Assembly: GCF_005519465.1 (NCBI RefSeq)
Contig: NZ_CP027858.1
Coordinates: forward strand, 4,774,001-4,838,000
Origin: Streptomyces clavuligerus
Lineage (GTDB): Bacteria; Actinomycetota; Actinomycetes; Streptomycetales; Streptomycetaceae
Length of the DNA: 64,000 nucleotides
Reading direction: 5' to 3'
The notes under the pieces were generated by a model. That model was not told the DNA's origin and ran no database searches. It saw only the letters and a program-made list of their open reading frames with translations. Position numbers and translations under genes: made by a program. This document shows, piece by piece, positions 24,576-33,447 of this stretch; within the stretch, counting starts at the first letter, position 1; each line of letters begins with the position of its first letter.

Positions 24576-25385
24576 ATGAGGTCCGTCACCCGCCGCCGTC
24601 TCGCCGCCGTCATACCGGCCGCAGTCCTGGTGGTGTCCCTCACCGCCTGCGGCTCCGGCGAGAGCGGGAACGAGAGCGAGAACGGGAAGGGGAACGGGGA
24701 CGGGGGTGGGAAGGGGAACGGCGCCCGGCTGACCGTCCTCGCCGCCGCCTCCCTCACCGACGTCTTCACCGAGGCCGGAGCCGTCTACGAGAAGGAGAAC
24801 CCCGGCACGAAGGTCACGTTCTCCTTCGCCGGATCGCAGGAACTCGCCGCCCAGGTCCGCCAGGGCGCCCCCGCCGACGCCCTCGTCACCGCCGACACCA
24901 AGACCATGGACGGGCTGCGCGGCGACACCGGGACGTCCACCGTCATCGCCCGCAACCGTCTCGTCATCGCCACCACCGAGGGCAACCCCCACCGGGTCGA
25001 CGAGCTGCGTGACCTCGCCGACCCCCGGCTCAAGGTGGTGCTGGCCGCGCCCGAGGTCCCCGTCGGCCGCTACAGCCGGCAGATCCTCGACGCGCAGAAG
25101 ACCGAGGTCGAGCCGGTCTCCCAGGAGCCCAACGTGCGCGCCGTCCTCAGCAAGGTCGAGCTGGGCGAGGCGGACGCCGGACTCGTCTACCGGACCGACG
25201 CGACCGCCGCCGACGACAAGGTCGACGCCGTGACCATCCCCGACGCCCAGAACGCCATCGCCCGCTACCCGGCGGCCACGCTCAAGGAGTCCCGGAACGC
25301 CGACGCGGCTGCCGCGTTCGTCTCCTGGCTCAGCGGACCGCAGGCGCAGAAGATCCTCCGGGACGCCGGTTTCGAACGGCCCTGA
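24576..25385 (+). CDS. modA: Molybdate-binding lipoprotein ModA
   Basis: This 269-residue substrate-binding lipoprotein has a signal peptide with lipobox LTAC (Cys at about residue 25). A low-complexity Gly/Asn/Ser/Glu/Lys linker (residues ~27-48) follows, then the periplasmic-binding domain starting [17 protein letters not shown]. Family hallmarks are [29 protein letters not shown] and the C-terminal [16 protein letters not shown]. It delivers molybdate to the permease encoded next. The linker DNA is built of GGGAACGAGAGC-like hexamers, a region prone to slippage. ATG 24576 has GAGGAG 6 nt upstream. Confidence 0.95.
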   Translation: MRSVTRRRLAAVIPAAVLVVSLTACGSGESGNESENGKGNGDGGGKGNGARLTVLAAASLTDVFTEAGAVYEKENPGTKVTFSFAGSQELAAQVRQGAPADALVTADTKTMDGLRGDTGTSTVIARNRLVIATTEGNPHRVDELRDLADPRLKVVLAAPEVPVGRYSRQILDAQKTEVEPVSQEPNVRAVLSKVELGEADAGLVYRTDATAADDKVDAVTIPDAQNAIARYPAATLKESRNADAAAAFVSWLSGPQAQKILRDAGFERP

Positions 25386-25457
25386 GCCCTGAGCCCTCAA
25401 GCCCCTGAGCCCTCAAGCCCCCGAGCCGCGACAGCAACCACCGGAACGCCACCCCGC

Positions 25458-27479
25458 ATGAGACCCCCCGCCGCCCCCCGCCCCCGCGTACCGCTGCTGC
25501 TCGCCCTCCCCGCCCTGCTCGCGGTCGGGTTCCTGCTGCTGCCGCTCGCCGGGATTCTGCTGCGCACCGACTGGGGCGGGCTCGCCGGACATCTCACCGA
25601 TCCGGCGGTCGTCGAGGCGCTGCGGCTGTCGCTGTATGTCTCCTGCTGGGCGCTGCTCCTCTCGCTGCTGCTCGGGGTGCCGCTGGCGTGGGTGCTCGCG
25701 CGGGTCCCCTTCCGGGGGAAGGTGCTCGTCCGCTCCCTCGTCCTGCTGCCGATGGTGCTGCCGCCCACCGTCGGCGGTGTCGCCCTCCTCCTCGGACTCG
25801 GCCGCCGGGGGGTCGCCGGTCCCTTCCTGGAGGACACCTTCGGGATCGTCCTCCCGTTCCACACCGCCGGTGCGGTCGTCGCCGCGACCTTCGTGGCGAT
25901 GCCGTTCCTCGTCATCAGCCTGGAGGGCGCGCTGCGCGGGCTGCGCCCCCGGTACGAGGAGACGGCCGCGTCCCTCGGGGCCTCGCCGGTACGGGTGTTC
26001 CTGACCGTTACCCTGCCCATGGTCGCCCCCGGGCTGCTCGCGGGGGCGGCGCTCACCTGGGCGCGCGCGCTGGGGGAGTTCGGGGCGACGATCACATTCG
26101 CCGGGAATCTGCCGGGCGCCACGCAGACCCTTCCGCTCCAGGTGTATCTGCTGCTCCAGGACGATCCGGAGGCGGCGACCTCCGTTTCGCTGCTGCTGCT
26201 CGTCATCGCCATGGCGGTGCTGATCGCGCTGCGCGGGCGGTGGGCGCCCCGGACGGTCCGTACGGAGCCGGGCGAGTCCGGACGGGGGGTGCCCGAGCCC
26301 GGCGACCTCAAGAGCAATGTGCCGGGGCCCTTGGGCAGGGTGCCCATGGGCATGCGGACGCCCGCGCCCCGCGAGTCCGGGGAGGCAGTCCCGCCCGTGC
26401 CTCGGGAGGTGGACCCGCCCGCGCCCGACCCCGGTGAGCCCACCTCCCTCCACGCCGAACTAACCGGTTTCACCCACTTCGTACTGGACGCCGCCCCCGG
26501 CACCACCATCGCCGTCGTCGGCCCCAACGGCGCCGGGAAGACGACGCTGCTGCGCGCGCTGCTCGGTCTCACGCCCCGCGCCCACGCCGCCCTGCGCCTC
26601 GGTGACGAGGAGGTCACCCGGCACCCCCCGCATCTGCGGGGTGTCGCCTGGGTCCCGCAGGACGGTGCCCTCTTCCCGCATCTGAGCGCCCTCGCGAACA
26701 CCGCGTACGGGCCGCGCGCCCAGGGCGTGCCGCGTGCCGAGGCGCGGCGCCGGGCGCGGGAGTGGCTGGACCGGCTCGGCGTCGGCGCGCTCGCGCACCG
26801 CCGACCGGACCGGCTCTCCGGGGGCCAGGCCCAGCGGGTGGCGCTCGCCCGCGCGCTCGCCGCCCGCCCCCGGCTGCTGCTGCTGGACGAGCCGCTGGCC
26901 GCGCTCGACCAGACGACGCGGGCGCGGGTCCGCCACACCCTGCGCGCCCACCTCAAGGACTTCACCGGCGTCTGTCTGATCGTCACCCACGACCCCGTGG
27001 AGGCGGTGTCCCTCGCCGATCGGGTGCTCGTCCTCGACGAGGGGCGCGCCCTCCAGGACGCCCCGCCCGCCGAGGTCACCCGGGCGCCGCGCTCCCCGTG
27101 GGTGGCCCGGATGCTCGGCCGCAACGCCTGGGTGGGCACCGTGGACGGACGAGGTCTCGCGCTGCCGGGCGGCGGCACCCTGACCGCCGCCGAACCGCTG
27201 CCGCTGCCCGCCGGGACGCCCGCGCTCGCGGTGATCCCGCCGGAGGCCGTCTCCGTCCACCGCGAACGGCCGGGGGGCAGCCCGCGCAATGTGTGGCCGG
27301 GCTCCGTGCGGGAGGTCACCGCGAGCGGCAGCCGGATGCGGGTACTGATCACCTCGTCGCACGTCCCCGACCTGATCGCGGAGATGACCCCGCAGGCGGT
27401 GGCGGAGCTGGACCTCAGGGACGGTACGCGTGTCTGGGCGGGGGTCGAGGCGACGGGGGTGCGGCTCAGCGGGCTGTGA
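25458..27479 (+). CDS. modBC: Fused molybdate ABC permease-ATPase (ModB-ModC)
   Basis: One 673-residue frame joins a ModB permease and a ModC ATPase. Residues ~1-260 hold about six helices with the EAA loop (ETAASLGASPVRVFLTVTLP) and GEFGATITFAG. A Pro/Gly-rich linker (~265-325) leads to the ATPase: Walker A GPNGAGKTTL, signature LSGGQAQR, Walker B LLLLDEPLAALD and a C-terminal TOBE domain that can bind molybdate. No stop or frameshift separates the parts. It lies 72 nt after modA, across a stretch with GAGCCCTCAAGCCC repeats. Confidence 0.95.
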   Translation: MRPPAAPRPRVPLLLALPALLAVGFLLLPLAGILLRTDWGGLAGHLTDPAVVEALRLSLYVSCWALLLSLLLGVPLAWVLARVPFRGKVLVRSLVLLPMVLPPTVGGVALLLGLGRRGVAGPFLEDTFGIVLPFHTAGAVVAATFVAMPFLVISLEGALRGLRPRYEETAASLGASPVRVFLTVTLPMVAPGLLAGAALTWARALGEFGATITFAGNLPGATQTLPLQVYLLLQDDPEAATSVSLLLLVIAMAVLIALRGRWAPRTVRTEPGESGRGVPEPGDLKSNVPGPLGRVPMGMRTPAPRESGEAVPPVPREVDPPAPDPGEPTSLHAELTGFTHFVLDAAPGTTIAVVGPNGAGKTTLLRALLGLTPRAHAALRLGDEEVTRHPPHLRGVAWVPQDGALFPHLSALANTAYGPRAQGVPRAEARRRAREWLDRLGVGALAHRRPDRLSGGQAQRVALARALAARPRLLLLDEPLAALDQTTRARVRHTLRAHLKDFTGVCLIVTHDPVEAVSLADRVLVLDEGRALQDAPPAEVTRAPRSPWVARMLGRNAWVGTVDGRGLALPGGGTLTAAEPLPLPAGTPALAVIPPEAVSVHRERPGGSPRNVWPGSVREVTASGSRMRVLITSSHVPDLIAEMTPQAVAELDLRDGTRVWAGVEATGVRLSGL

Positions 27480-27520
27480 CGCCGGGGCGCCCCACCCCGC
27501 CCAGCACAAAGCCGGCCGGC

Positions 27521-28312
27521 TCAGTCGAAGGAGGGCATCCGGCCCTCGGTGTCCGCCGTGTCGATGACGGTGAACATCGCGCCCTGCGGGTCCATCAGCG
27601 GCGCGAACCGGCCGAAGGGGCTGGGCATCGGCCCGTAGAGGAGTTTCCCGCCCAGCCGTACCGCTGTGGCGACGGTGTCGTCCATGCCGGTGACACAGAA
27701 GTAGACGTTGATGAACGGATGGACCTCGGCGGGGAAGTGTTCGGACATCTTCAGCCGCCCGGCGACCGGCTGCCCGTCCACCTTCCAGATGTGGAAGTCG
27801 ACCTCGTCGCTCTCCATCTTCTGCACCTCGAACGGGAAGACCAGCGGGAAGAAGGCGTCAGCCTTGCGCGCCTCCCGGGTGCAGACCTCCGCCCAGCCGA
27901 ACGAGCCCGGCTCGCCGACCAGGCCGAAGCCGTGGTGCTCGTTCGCCTGCCAGGCGCTGAACGGGACGCCGCTGGGGTCGACGGCGATGAGCATGGTGCC
28001 GAAGGACCCGACCTGCATGGGCTCCTTCACCAGGGTGCCGCCGTGCTCGCGGACCTTCGCGGCGGTCGCCTGCGCGTCCGGGGTGGCGAAGTAGAGATTC
28101 CACGCGGTCGGCGCGTCCTCCATCCCCGGCGGCTTCGGGGAGAGCGCGGCCACGGCCAGGTCGCCGACCCGGGCCTGGGTGTAGCCGCCGTACTCGGCGG
28201 CGCTCTCGCCGAAGCTCCAGCCCAGCAGCTCACCGTAGAAGGACTTGGCGGCCTCCAGGTCGGCGAACATCGCGTCCGCCCAGCACGGGGTGCCTTCCGC
28301 TCGTATGCCCAT
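27521..28312 (-). CDS. VOC-superfamily (glyoxalase-like) protein, two domains
   Basis: This 263-residue protein consists of two vicinal-oxygen-chelate modules: residues ~5-125 (GTPCWADAMFADLEAAKSFYGELLGW) and ~135-255 (FGWAEVCTREARKADAFFPLVF). It resembles the actinobacterial proteins annotated as hydroxylases or glyoxalase/bleomycin-resistance proteins, where metal ligands are often degenerate, so catalysis is uncertain. ATG 28312 has GGAAGG about 10 nt upstream. It is a single gene, convergent with modBC. Confidence 0.85.
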   Translation of the reverse strand: MGIRAEGTPCWADAMFADLEAAKSFYGELLGWSFGESAAEYGGYTQARVGDLAVAALSPKPPGMEDAPTAWNLYFATPDAQATAAKVREHGGTLVKEPMQVGSFGTMLIAVDPSGVPFSAWQANEHHGFGLVGEPGSFGWAEVCTREARKADAFFPLVFPFEVQKMESDEVDFHIWKVDGQPVAGRLKMSEHFPAEVHPFINVYFCVTGMDDTVATAVRLGGKLLYGPMPSPFGRFAPLMDPQGAMFTVIDTADTEGRMPSFD

Positions 28313-28497
28313 GGCGCTACCGCCTTCCGTGGGTCCGTCACGAGGGGCCCATGGGTCTGGCCCCCGCACGTCCACGCTAGGCGCGGGCGGGTGACGGCGC
28401 GCGCCGGGACGACATCTGCGCAGGTCAGCGCGGGTGGACCGACGCTCGCCGGGGCGCCAGGCCGTCGGGTCGTCGGGTCGTCGGGTTGCCAGGCCCG

Positions 28498-29970
28498 TCA
28501 GGCCGTCGGGTCGGCGGTCAGGGCGCGCTTCATGACCTTGCCCATGTCGTTGCGGGGCAGGGCGGTGAGAAAGCGGACGTCCCGGGGCCGTTTGTGCGGG
28601 GCGAGCTGGGCGGCGACATGGTCCGCCAGTTCCCGCGCCGACGGCGGCTCCCCGTTCCCGGCGGGCACGATCCAGGCGACGACCCGCTCGCCGAGGTCGG
28701 CGTCCGGTTCGCCGGTGACGGCGGCCTCGCGGACCCCGGGGTGGTCGAGGAGGACGTTCTCGATCTCGCCGGCGCCGATCTTGTAGCCGCCGCTCTTGAT
28801 GAGGTCGGTGGCGCGCCTGCCGACGATCCGGACGGAGCCGTCCGACTCCCGTACGGCCATGTCGCCGGTGCGGAACCAGTCGCCGTCGTGCGCGGCGGCG
28901 GTCGCGTCGGGCCGGTTCAGATACTCCGTGAACAACTGCTCGCCGCGTACCTGGACCTCGCCGATGGTCTGCCCGTCGCGGATGTCGAACGCGGTGCCGT
29001 CCTCGTCCACCAGCCGTACGCCGACGCCGTGCAGCGGCAGCCCCACCGTGCCGGGCGCGGAGCCGCCGCCGGGCCGCACACTGGTGCTGATCAGGGTCTC
29101 GGTCATGCCGTACCGCTCGACGATCCGGCGGCCGGTCGCGGTTTCGATCCGGCGGAGGACGGGCAGGGGCAGCGCGGCCGAGCCGGAGACCAGCAGCCGG
29201 GCATCCGTGAGCGCGGCGCGCAGCTCCGGGTCCCCGTCGACGGCCTCCGCGAGCCGGTGGTACATCGTCGGCACACCGAAGAGAACGGTGCCGCCGCCCG
29301 CCAGCTCCCGGGCCACGCCCGCCACCGAGAACCGGCCGAGATGCCGCAGCTCACCGCCGAGGCGCAGCGGTCCGAGCACCCCCAGGATCAGCCCGTGCAC
29401 ATGGAACAGCGGCAGCGCGTGGACGAGGACGTCGGCCCCGGTCCACTTCCAGGCTTCCGCGAGCGCGTCAAGGTTCGCGGCGATGGCCCGCCGGGGCAGC
29501 ACCGCGCCCTTGGGCGGTCCGGTGGTGCCGGAGGTGTAGACGACGAGCGCGGGGGAAAGGGGGTCGTGCGTCACGGGCAGCCCGTCCCGTTCCAGGGGCG
29601 CCGCTGCCTCGCTCACCTCGCCCACTTCCAGGGTGGTCCGTCCGCCGAGTACGTCCGGCAGCGGTGCGCCGGGGGTGACGAGGACGAGGTCCGGATCGCT
29701 GTCGGCGAGGATGTGCGCCAGCTCGCGTTCCCCGGTCCGGGGGTTCAACGGCACGACGGGCACCCCGGCGAGCAGCCCGGCGACCACCCCGACGGCGGTC
29801 TCCACCGTCGGCGTCGCCCACAGCGCCACCCGCGCGGCCCCGCCCTCCCGCATCCGCCGGGCGAGCCCGGTGGCAGCCGCCGCCAGCTCCCCGTAGCTCA
29901 GCCCCCGCCCGTCGAATCGCAGCGCGGGCCGCTCGGGCGCGGTGTACAGGGTGGGGAAGAGATCGCTCAC
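28498..29970 (-). CDS. matB: Malonyl-CoA/methylmalonyl-CoA synthetase
   Basis: This 490-residue acyl-adenylate-forming enzyme makes malonyl- or methylmalonyl-CoA from the free acid, CoA and ATP, an extender unit for polyketides and fatty acids. The AMP-binding motif VVYTSGTTGPPKGA, LPLFHVHGLILG, ERYGMTETL and the C-terminal GRATDLIKSGGYKIGAGEIE and PRNDMGKVMKRAL (catalytic Lys) are present. The sequence follows S. coelicolor MatB closely, as I recall it. GTG 29970 has GGGAGA about 9 nt upstream; the frame extends to 30114 without family character. Confidence 0.92.
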   Translation of the reverse strand: MSDLFPTLYTAPERPALRFDGRGLSYGELAAAATGLARRMREGGAARVALWATPTVETAVGVVAGLLAGVPVVPLNPRTGERELAHILADSDPDLVLVTPGAPLPDVLGGRTTLEVGEVSEAAAPLERDGLPVTHDPLSPALVVYTSGTTGPPKGAVLPRRAIAANLDALAEAWKWTGADVLVHALPLFHVHGLILGVLGPLRLGGELRHLGRFSVAGVARELAGGGTVLFGVPTMYHRLAEAVDGDPELRAALTDARLLVSGSAALPLPVLRRIETATGRRIVERYGMTETLISTSVRPGGGSAPGTVGLPLHGVGVRLVDEDGTAFDIRDGQTIGEVQVRGEQLFTEYLNRPDATAAAHDGDWFRTGDMAVRESDGSVRIVGRRATDLIKSGGYKIGAGEIENVLLDHPGVREAAVTGEPDADLGERVVAWIVPAGNGEPPSARELADHVAAQLAPHKRPRDVRFLTALPRNDMGKVMKRALTADPTA

Positions 29971-30041
29971 GGGCTGTTCTCCCTCGCAGGGCTCGGTGGA
30001 GCCGTTCTGGATCATGTCCTCGCGACTGTGCAGCCTATGCC

Positions 30042-30320
30042 GTGCGGGACACGGCTCAGCGGGCCCGGGACCGATACTCGGATACCTTCGGCGACCGGGG
30101 TAACGGGAAAACATCGGTCAAGGACAACAGCAGTGACGGCGATCCGGTGAAGGCCGAGTACCACCGGACCTCTCAGCCGGACGACAAGCGGACCCTGTGG
30201 AACCACAGTGGCCCGGGGACCACGTCAACCTCCGCTGACGGAAGCAGAATCTACAAGTTCAAGGCGTGCGACGAGAACTACGGCAACCCGGACGACTGCT
30301 CGGGTCGGGTCATCCCGTAA
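30042..30320 (+). CDS. Small protein, probably 5'-truncated secreted-protein gene
   Basis: The last ~70 residues (SVKDNSSDGDPVKAEYHR ... RTLWNHSGPGTT ... IYKFKACDEN ... DDCSGRV) match a common family of small secreted Streptomyces proteins with conserved W-N-x-S/G-G-x-G-T-T and paired cysteines. Those start with a signal peptide; here the frame begins at GTG 30042 with an Arg/Asp-rich stretch and no signal. The 5' part overlaps the matB promoter region. It is most likely a remnant that lost its export signal, although a perfect terminator still follows it. Confidence 0.55.
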   Translation: MRDTAQRARDRYSDTFGDRGNGKTSVKDNSSDGDPVKAEYHRTSQPDDKRTLWNHSGPGTTSTSADGSRIYKFKACDENYGNPDDCSGRVIP

Positions 30321-30342
30321 GCCTGCTCTCCACGTCACATGT

Positions 30343-30373
30343 GCCGCACCAGCCCGTCCCGGGCTGGTGCGGC
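30343..30373 (+). terminator. Perfect 14-bp hairpin
   Basis: GCCGCACCAGCCCG (30343-30356) pairs with 30360-30373 across a 3-nt loop, 22 nt after the small ORF and 33 nt before the ABC ATPase gene. Confidence 0.85.
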
Positions 30374-30406
30374 GTTCCCATTGAGTCGGACAAGAGGCCA
30401 GATTCC

Positions 30407-31090
30407 ATGAAACAAAGTGGTTCGTCAGGGCTCCGCGTGAGCGGTCTGTGTTACCGGGTCGGGGAGCGGACGCTCCTCGACGAGGTGGACCTGTCCGTGG
30501 CCCCGGGGGAGTCGGTAGCGGTGACCGGACCCAGCGGGTCCGGGAAGTCGACCCTGCTCATGTGCATTCTCGGGCTGGTCAAGCCGCAGGCGGGCACCAT
30601 CGTCGCCGGAGGCCGGGAGATCACCGGCCTGGGGTCCGCGCAGCTCGCGAAGGTGCGGCGGGAGACCCTGGGCATGGTGTTCCAATTCGGTGAACTCCTT
30701 CCCGAGCTGAGCCCGGTGGAGAACGTGGCGTTACCGGTACTGCTCGACGGAGGTGACCACCGGGCCGCGTACCGGCGTGCGGAGGAACTCCTCGACGAGC
30801 TGGGCGTCCCCGTCGGTTCGACCCCCACCGGGATGCTCTCCGGAGGCGAACGCCAGCGCACCGCCGTCGCCCGTGCCCTGATCACCGAGCCCGATGTCCT
30901 CCTCGCCGACGAGCCCACCGGTGCTCTCGACCCTGAAGCCAAGGAGGGGATGGCCCGGCTGCTCTTCACCAGTGCCCGCGACCGGGGCTGTGCACTACTG
31001 CTGGTCACGCACGATCCGACGGTTGCCGGCCGGGCAGACCGGCATCATCAGCTCCGCGGTGGGGTTCTGGCCGAAGCGGGAGCCGTCTGA
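30407..31090 (+). CDS. MacB/LolD-type ABC ATPase (TTA codon)
   Basis: This 227-residue ATPase of the FtsE/LolD/MacB group has Walker A GPSGSGKSTL, signature LSGGERQR, Walker B VLLADEPTGALD and the H-loop LLVTHDP. Codon 109 (30731-30733, in ENVALPVLL) is TTA, implying bldA-dependent translation. ATG 30407 has AGAGG about 9 nt upstream. Its TGA overlaps the ATG of the permease by one base (TGATG). This class works mechanically on envelope substrates or exports peptides, rather than classical import. Confidence 0.92.
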   Translation: MKQSGSSGLRVSGLCYRVGERTLLDEVDLSVAPGESVAVTGPSGSGKSTLLMCILGLVKPQAGTIVAGGREITGLGSAQLAKVRRETLGMVFQFGELLPELSPVENVALPVLLDGGDHRAAYRRAEELLDELGVPVGSTPTGMLSGGERQRTAVARALITEPDVLLADEPTGALDPEAKEGMARLLFTSARDRGCALLLVTHDPTVAGRADRHHQLRGGVLAEAGAV

Positions 31091-33261
31091 TGGGTCGGGC
31101 CATGCGCACGACGGCCACACTGTTCCGGATCGGTCTGGCCGCCGGCCGTTCCACACCGGGCGACCGGCTGCGCTGGTGGGGTCTGTTCGGCGCCGCGGCC
31201 ACCGTCGCCTTCGTCACCCTCGCGACCGTGGCCACACTCGCCACTTATCAGGGCCGGGAGACCAGGGCGGACGCCCGAGGGCCGGCGGTCACTTTCTCCA
31301 AGAATCCCGCGCTGCTGTACCGGGAGGGCGTGGATACGGTCGGCAAGAGGCCGGCGTCCATCGTGTTCGTCCACCCTCTCACCCCTGAGGCTCCCGTCCC
31401 CGCCGGGGTGACCCGCTGGCCGGAGCCGGGCGAGGTGCTTCTCTCCCCTGAACTCATCCGCCAGGGAAAGGACGAGGGCGTCCTGACCCGGTACGGGCGA
31501 TACGCCGGAACGGTCACCACCGATGGCCTGGTCACACCTTCCGAGCGGATCGCCTATGTCCGGGTGGCGGGCGCCCCACCGAAGGACGACCCCCGGTGGA
31601 TGGGGGTGGCCGCGTTCGGCGGTGGCGGGGGTGGATCGACCGGAGAGATGATCGACCAACGGCCGGCGAGCTCCCCACTGACGGCACTGTGGGCCTTGGC
31701 CGGACTGCCCGCGCTCGCGCTGGCCGTCGTGTCCGCGCGGGTCGGCTCGGGCACCCGGGACCGGCGCAGCGGTCTGTTGCAGGCGTTGGGCGGAACCTGG
31801 CGGCACCGTACAGTCGTCAACCTCGGTGAGGCCGTTGTCCCGGCAGCTCTGGGGAGCATCACCGCCTTCCTCCCGTACGCCTATGCCTCCGTACGGGACA
31901 TTCGCCTCGTGCCCACGGGATATCTCCTCGACCACCGCGATGTGTGGGCGGCATGGCCTGTCGCGGGCGCCGCCGCGGTGGCGTCCCTGGTGGCCGTACT
32001 GGGCATTGTCGTGGGAACCCACCGCGTCCATCGCGACGGCAGGTCCACCCGTCCCGCCACCTATACGTCCCATGTCCCCGCCTGGCGGCTGGTCGTCTGC
32101 GGCGCAGGTGTCGCGCTGGTGCTGGGGAGCCAGTACCTGCCCCGGAAAGCGCAGCTTTTCGTGTTCACGCTCGGGACCGTCGTGATGTGGGCATTCCTCT
32201 CCTCCGTCGTGGCACTCCTCACCCGCCACCTGGGCGGCTGGCTGGCCGGCCACGGCAAGCGCACGGGGCATGCGGGCCGTCTGATCGGTGGACGGTGGAC
32301 GCACGCGCATCCGGGTGTCATCGTGCGCCTCGCCCTGGCCATGGTGATCGGGATCGGAATCGTCGCCCAGATGCAGGTGTGGACCAGCAGGCTCGGAACG
32401 CAGTCGCAGGCGGCTGCCACCACGTATGAGCGGATCAAGGACACGGTGATCGAGGTGACGACCGGCGGTATGACCGCCCCGCAGGCGGACCGCTTCCGGG
32501 CGTCCCTTCCGCCCGGTTCGCTGCTCCTGACCCGTACCTTCCACGATCCGGGAGCGCCCAAGGAACCCTGGGTTTCCATCGGGGGGTCCTGTCATGATCT
32601 GCGCGCGCTGAAGGTCGTCTGCCGCGGCGACGGGGAGGCGACGGCGAAGAGTGGTGCGCGGTCGGCCGCGGTGGAGGAGATGAGCCGCTGGTACGGTGAT
32701 GTCAGGTTCGCGCAGAGCCCCCGGATCACCGTGAAGCCGGACAGCTCACAATCCCTTCTCGTGGTGACATCCGAGCCGGGGCGAGCCGCTGAGGTGAAGC
32801 AGGCCGCGTTCGCCCTCCCCAATCCTTCGGTGCAGGTCCAGGCACTCGGCGGGGCCTGGTTGGAATCTTCGCGGTCCCGGATACCGAACTGGATTCAGAT
32901 GTTCGGCATCGTTGGCATCCTCTTCATCGTCGTGGCGGGTGCGGTGAGCGCAGCCGCTGAGTTCGTCCGGGTCCGCCATGCCCTCGCCCCGCTCTCCGTC
33001 CTGACCGGCCGCCGCCGTGTGTTCCGCTCCGTGGCCTCATGGCACCTGACTGTCCCTCTGCTTGTCGCCACGGTGGTCACGGGGGCCGTGACCGCTTGGC
33101 ACTCGGTGTTCTTCATCGCCTTGGTGCAGGAGGGCTCGGTGTCCTGGAATGTTCTGGCAGTAGGTGTCATGGTCTGTGCCGTGGTCTCGTTGGCGGTGGG
33201 CCTCCTCGGCGCCCGCACGGCAGCGCGCGAGGCCGACCAATGGCGGCCCGCGGCCGACTGA
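31090..33261 (+). CDS. FtsX-like ABC permease
   Basis: This 723-residue membrane protein has an N-terminal helix (~residues 30-50), an external domain (~55-195), a block of helices (~195-390), a second external domain (~415-590) and a C-terminal FtsX-type helix group (IPNWIQMFGIVGILFIVVAGAVSAAAEF onward). It pairs with the upstream ATPase. Family members take part in peptide resistance, lipoprotein handling or morphogenesis; no sensor kinase is adjacent to suggest which. The low-complexity AFGGGGGGSTG lies in the first external domain. Confidence 0.88.
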   Translation: MGRAMRTTATLFRIGLAAGRSTPGDRLRWWGLFGAAATVAFVTLATVATLATYQGRETRADARGPAVTFSKNPALLYREGVDTVGKRPASIVFVHPLTPEAPVPAGVTRWPEPGEVLLSPELIRQGKDEGVLTRYGRYAGTVTTDGLVTPSERIAYVRVAGAPPKDDPRWMGVAAFGGGGGGSTGEMIDQRPASSPLTALWALAGLPALALAVVSARVGSGTRDRRSGLLQALGGTWRHRTVVNLGEAVVPAALGSITAFLPYAYASVRDIRLVPTGYLLDHRDVWAAWPVAGAAAVASLVAVLGIVVGTHRVHRDGRSTRPATYTSHVPAWRLVVCGAGVALVLGSQYLPRKAQLFVFTLGTVVMWAFLSSVVALLTRHLGGWLAGHGKRTGHAGRLIGGRWTHAHPGVIVRLALAMVIGIGIVAQMQVWTSRLGTQSQAAATTYERIKDTVIEVTTGGMTAPQADRFRASLPPGSLLLTRTFHDPGAPKEPWVSIGGSCHDLRALKVVCRGDGEATAKSGARSAAVEEMSRWYGDVRFAQSPRITVKPDSSQSLLVVTSEPGRAAEVKQAAFALPNPSVQVQALGGAWLESSRSRIPNWIQMFGIVGILFIVVAGAVSAAAEFVRVRHALAPLSVLTGRRRVFRSVASWHLTVPLLVATVVTGAVTAWHSVFFIALVQEGSVSWNVLAVGVMVCAVVSLAVGLLGARTAAREADQWRPAAD

Positions 33262-33344
33262 GTGAACACCTGTTGACGGGGCTGTGCGGGAGGCACGTTC
33301 CGCACAGCTCCGCCGCTGCGGGAATCCCCACCCGGCTTGTACAA

Positions 33345-33410
33345 GGGGATCTCCTGGATTCGGACGAGCAGATCGACCACGGCCGGGAGGTCCGGCGAGC
33401 CCGGCTCGAT
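33345..33410 (-). pseudogene. Fragment of a phosphotransferase gene copy
   Basis: These 66 nt match 33880-33945, inside the intact phosphotransferase gene, with about three mismatches (encoding PAVVDLLVRIQEIP). After a 10-nt junction, 33421-33446 matches 34287-34312, which lies upstream of the intact gene, with one mismatch. The intervening ~340 nt are missing. This is what a tandem duplication followed by internal deletion would leave. Confidence 0.75.
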
Positions 33411-33447
33411 GCGGCAGGGGGTGGCCCTGGGCGGCCGGGTGCGGGGC

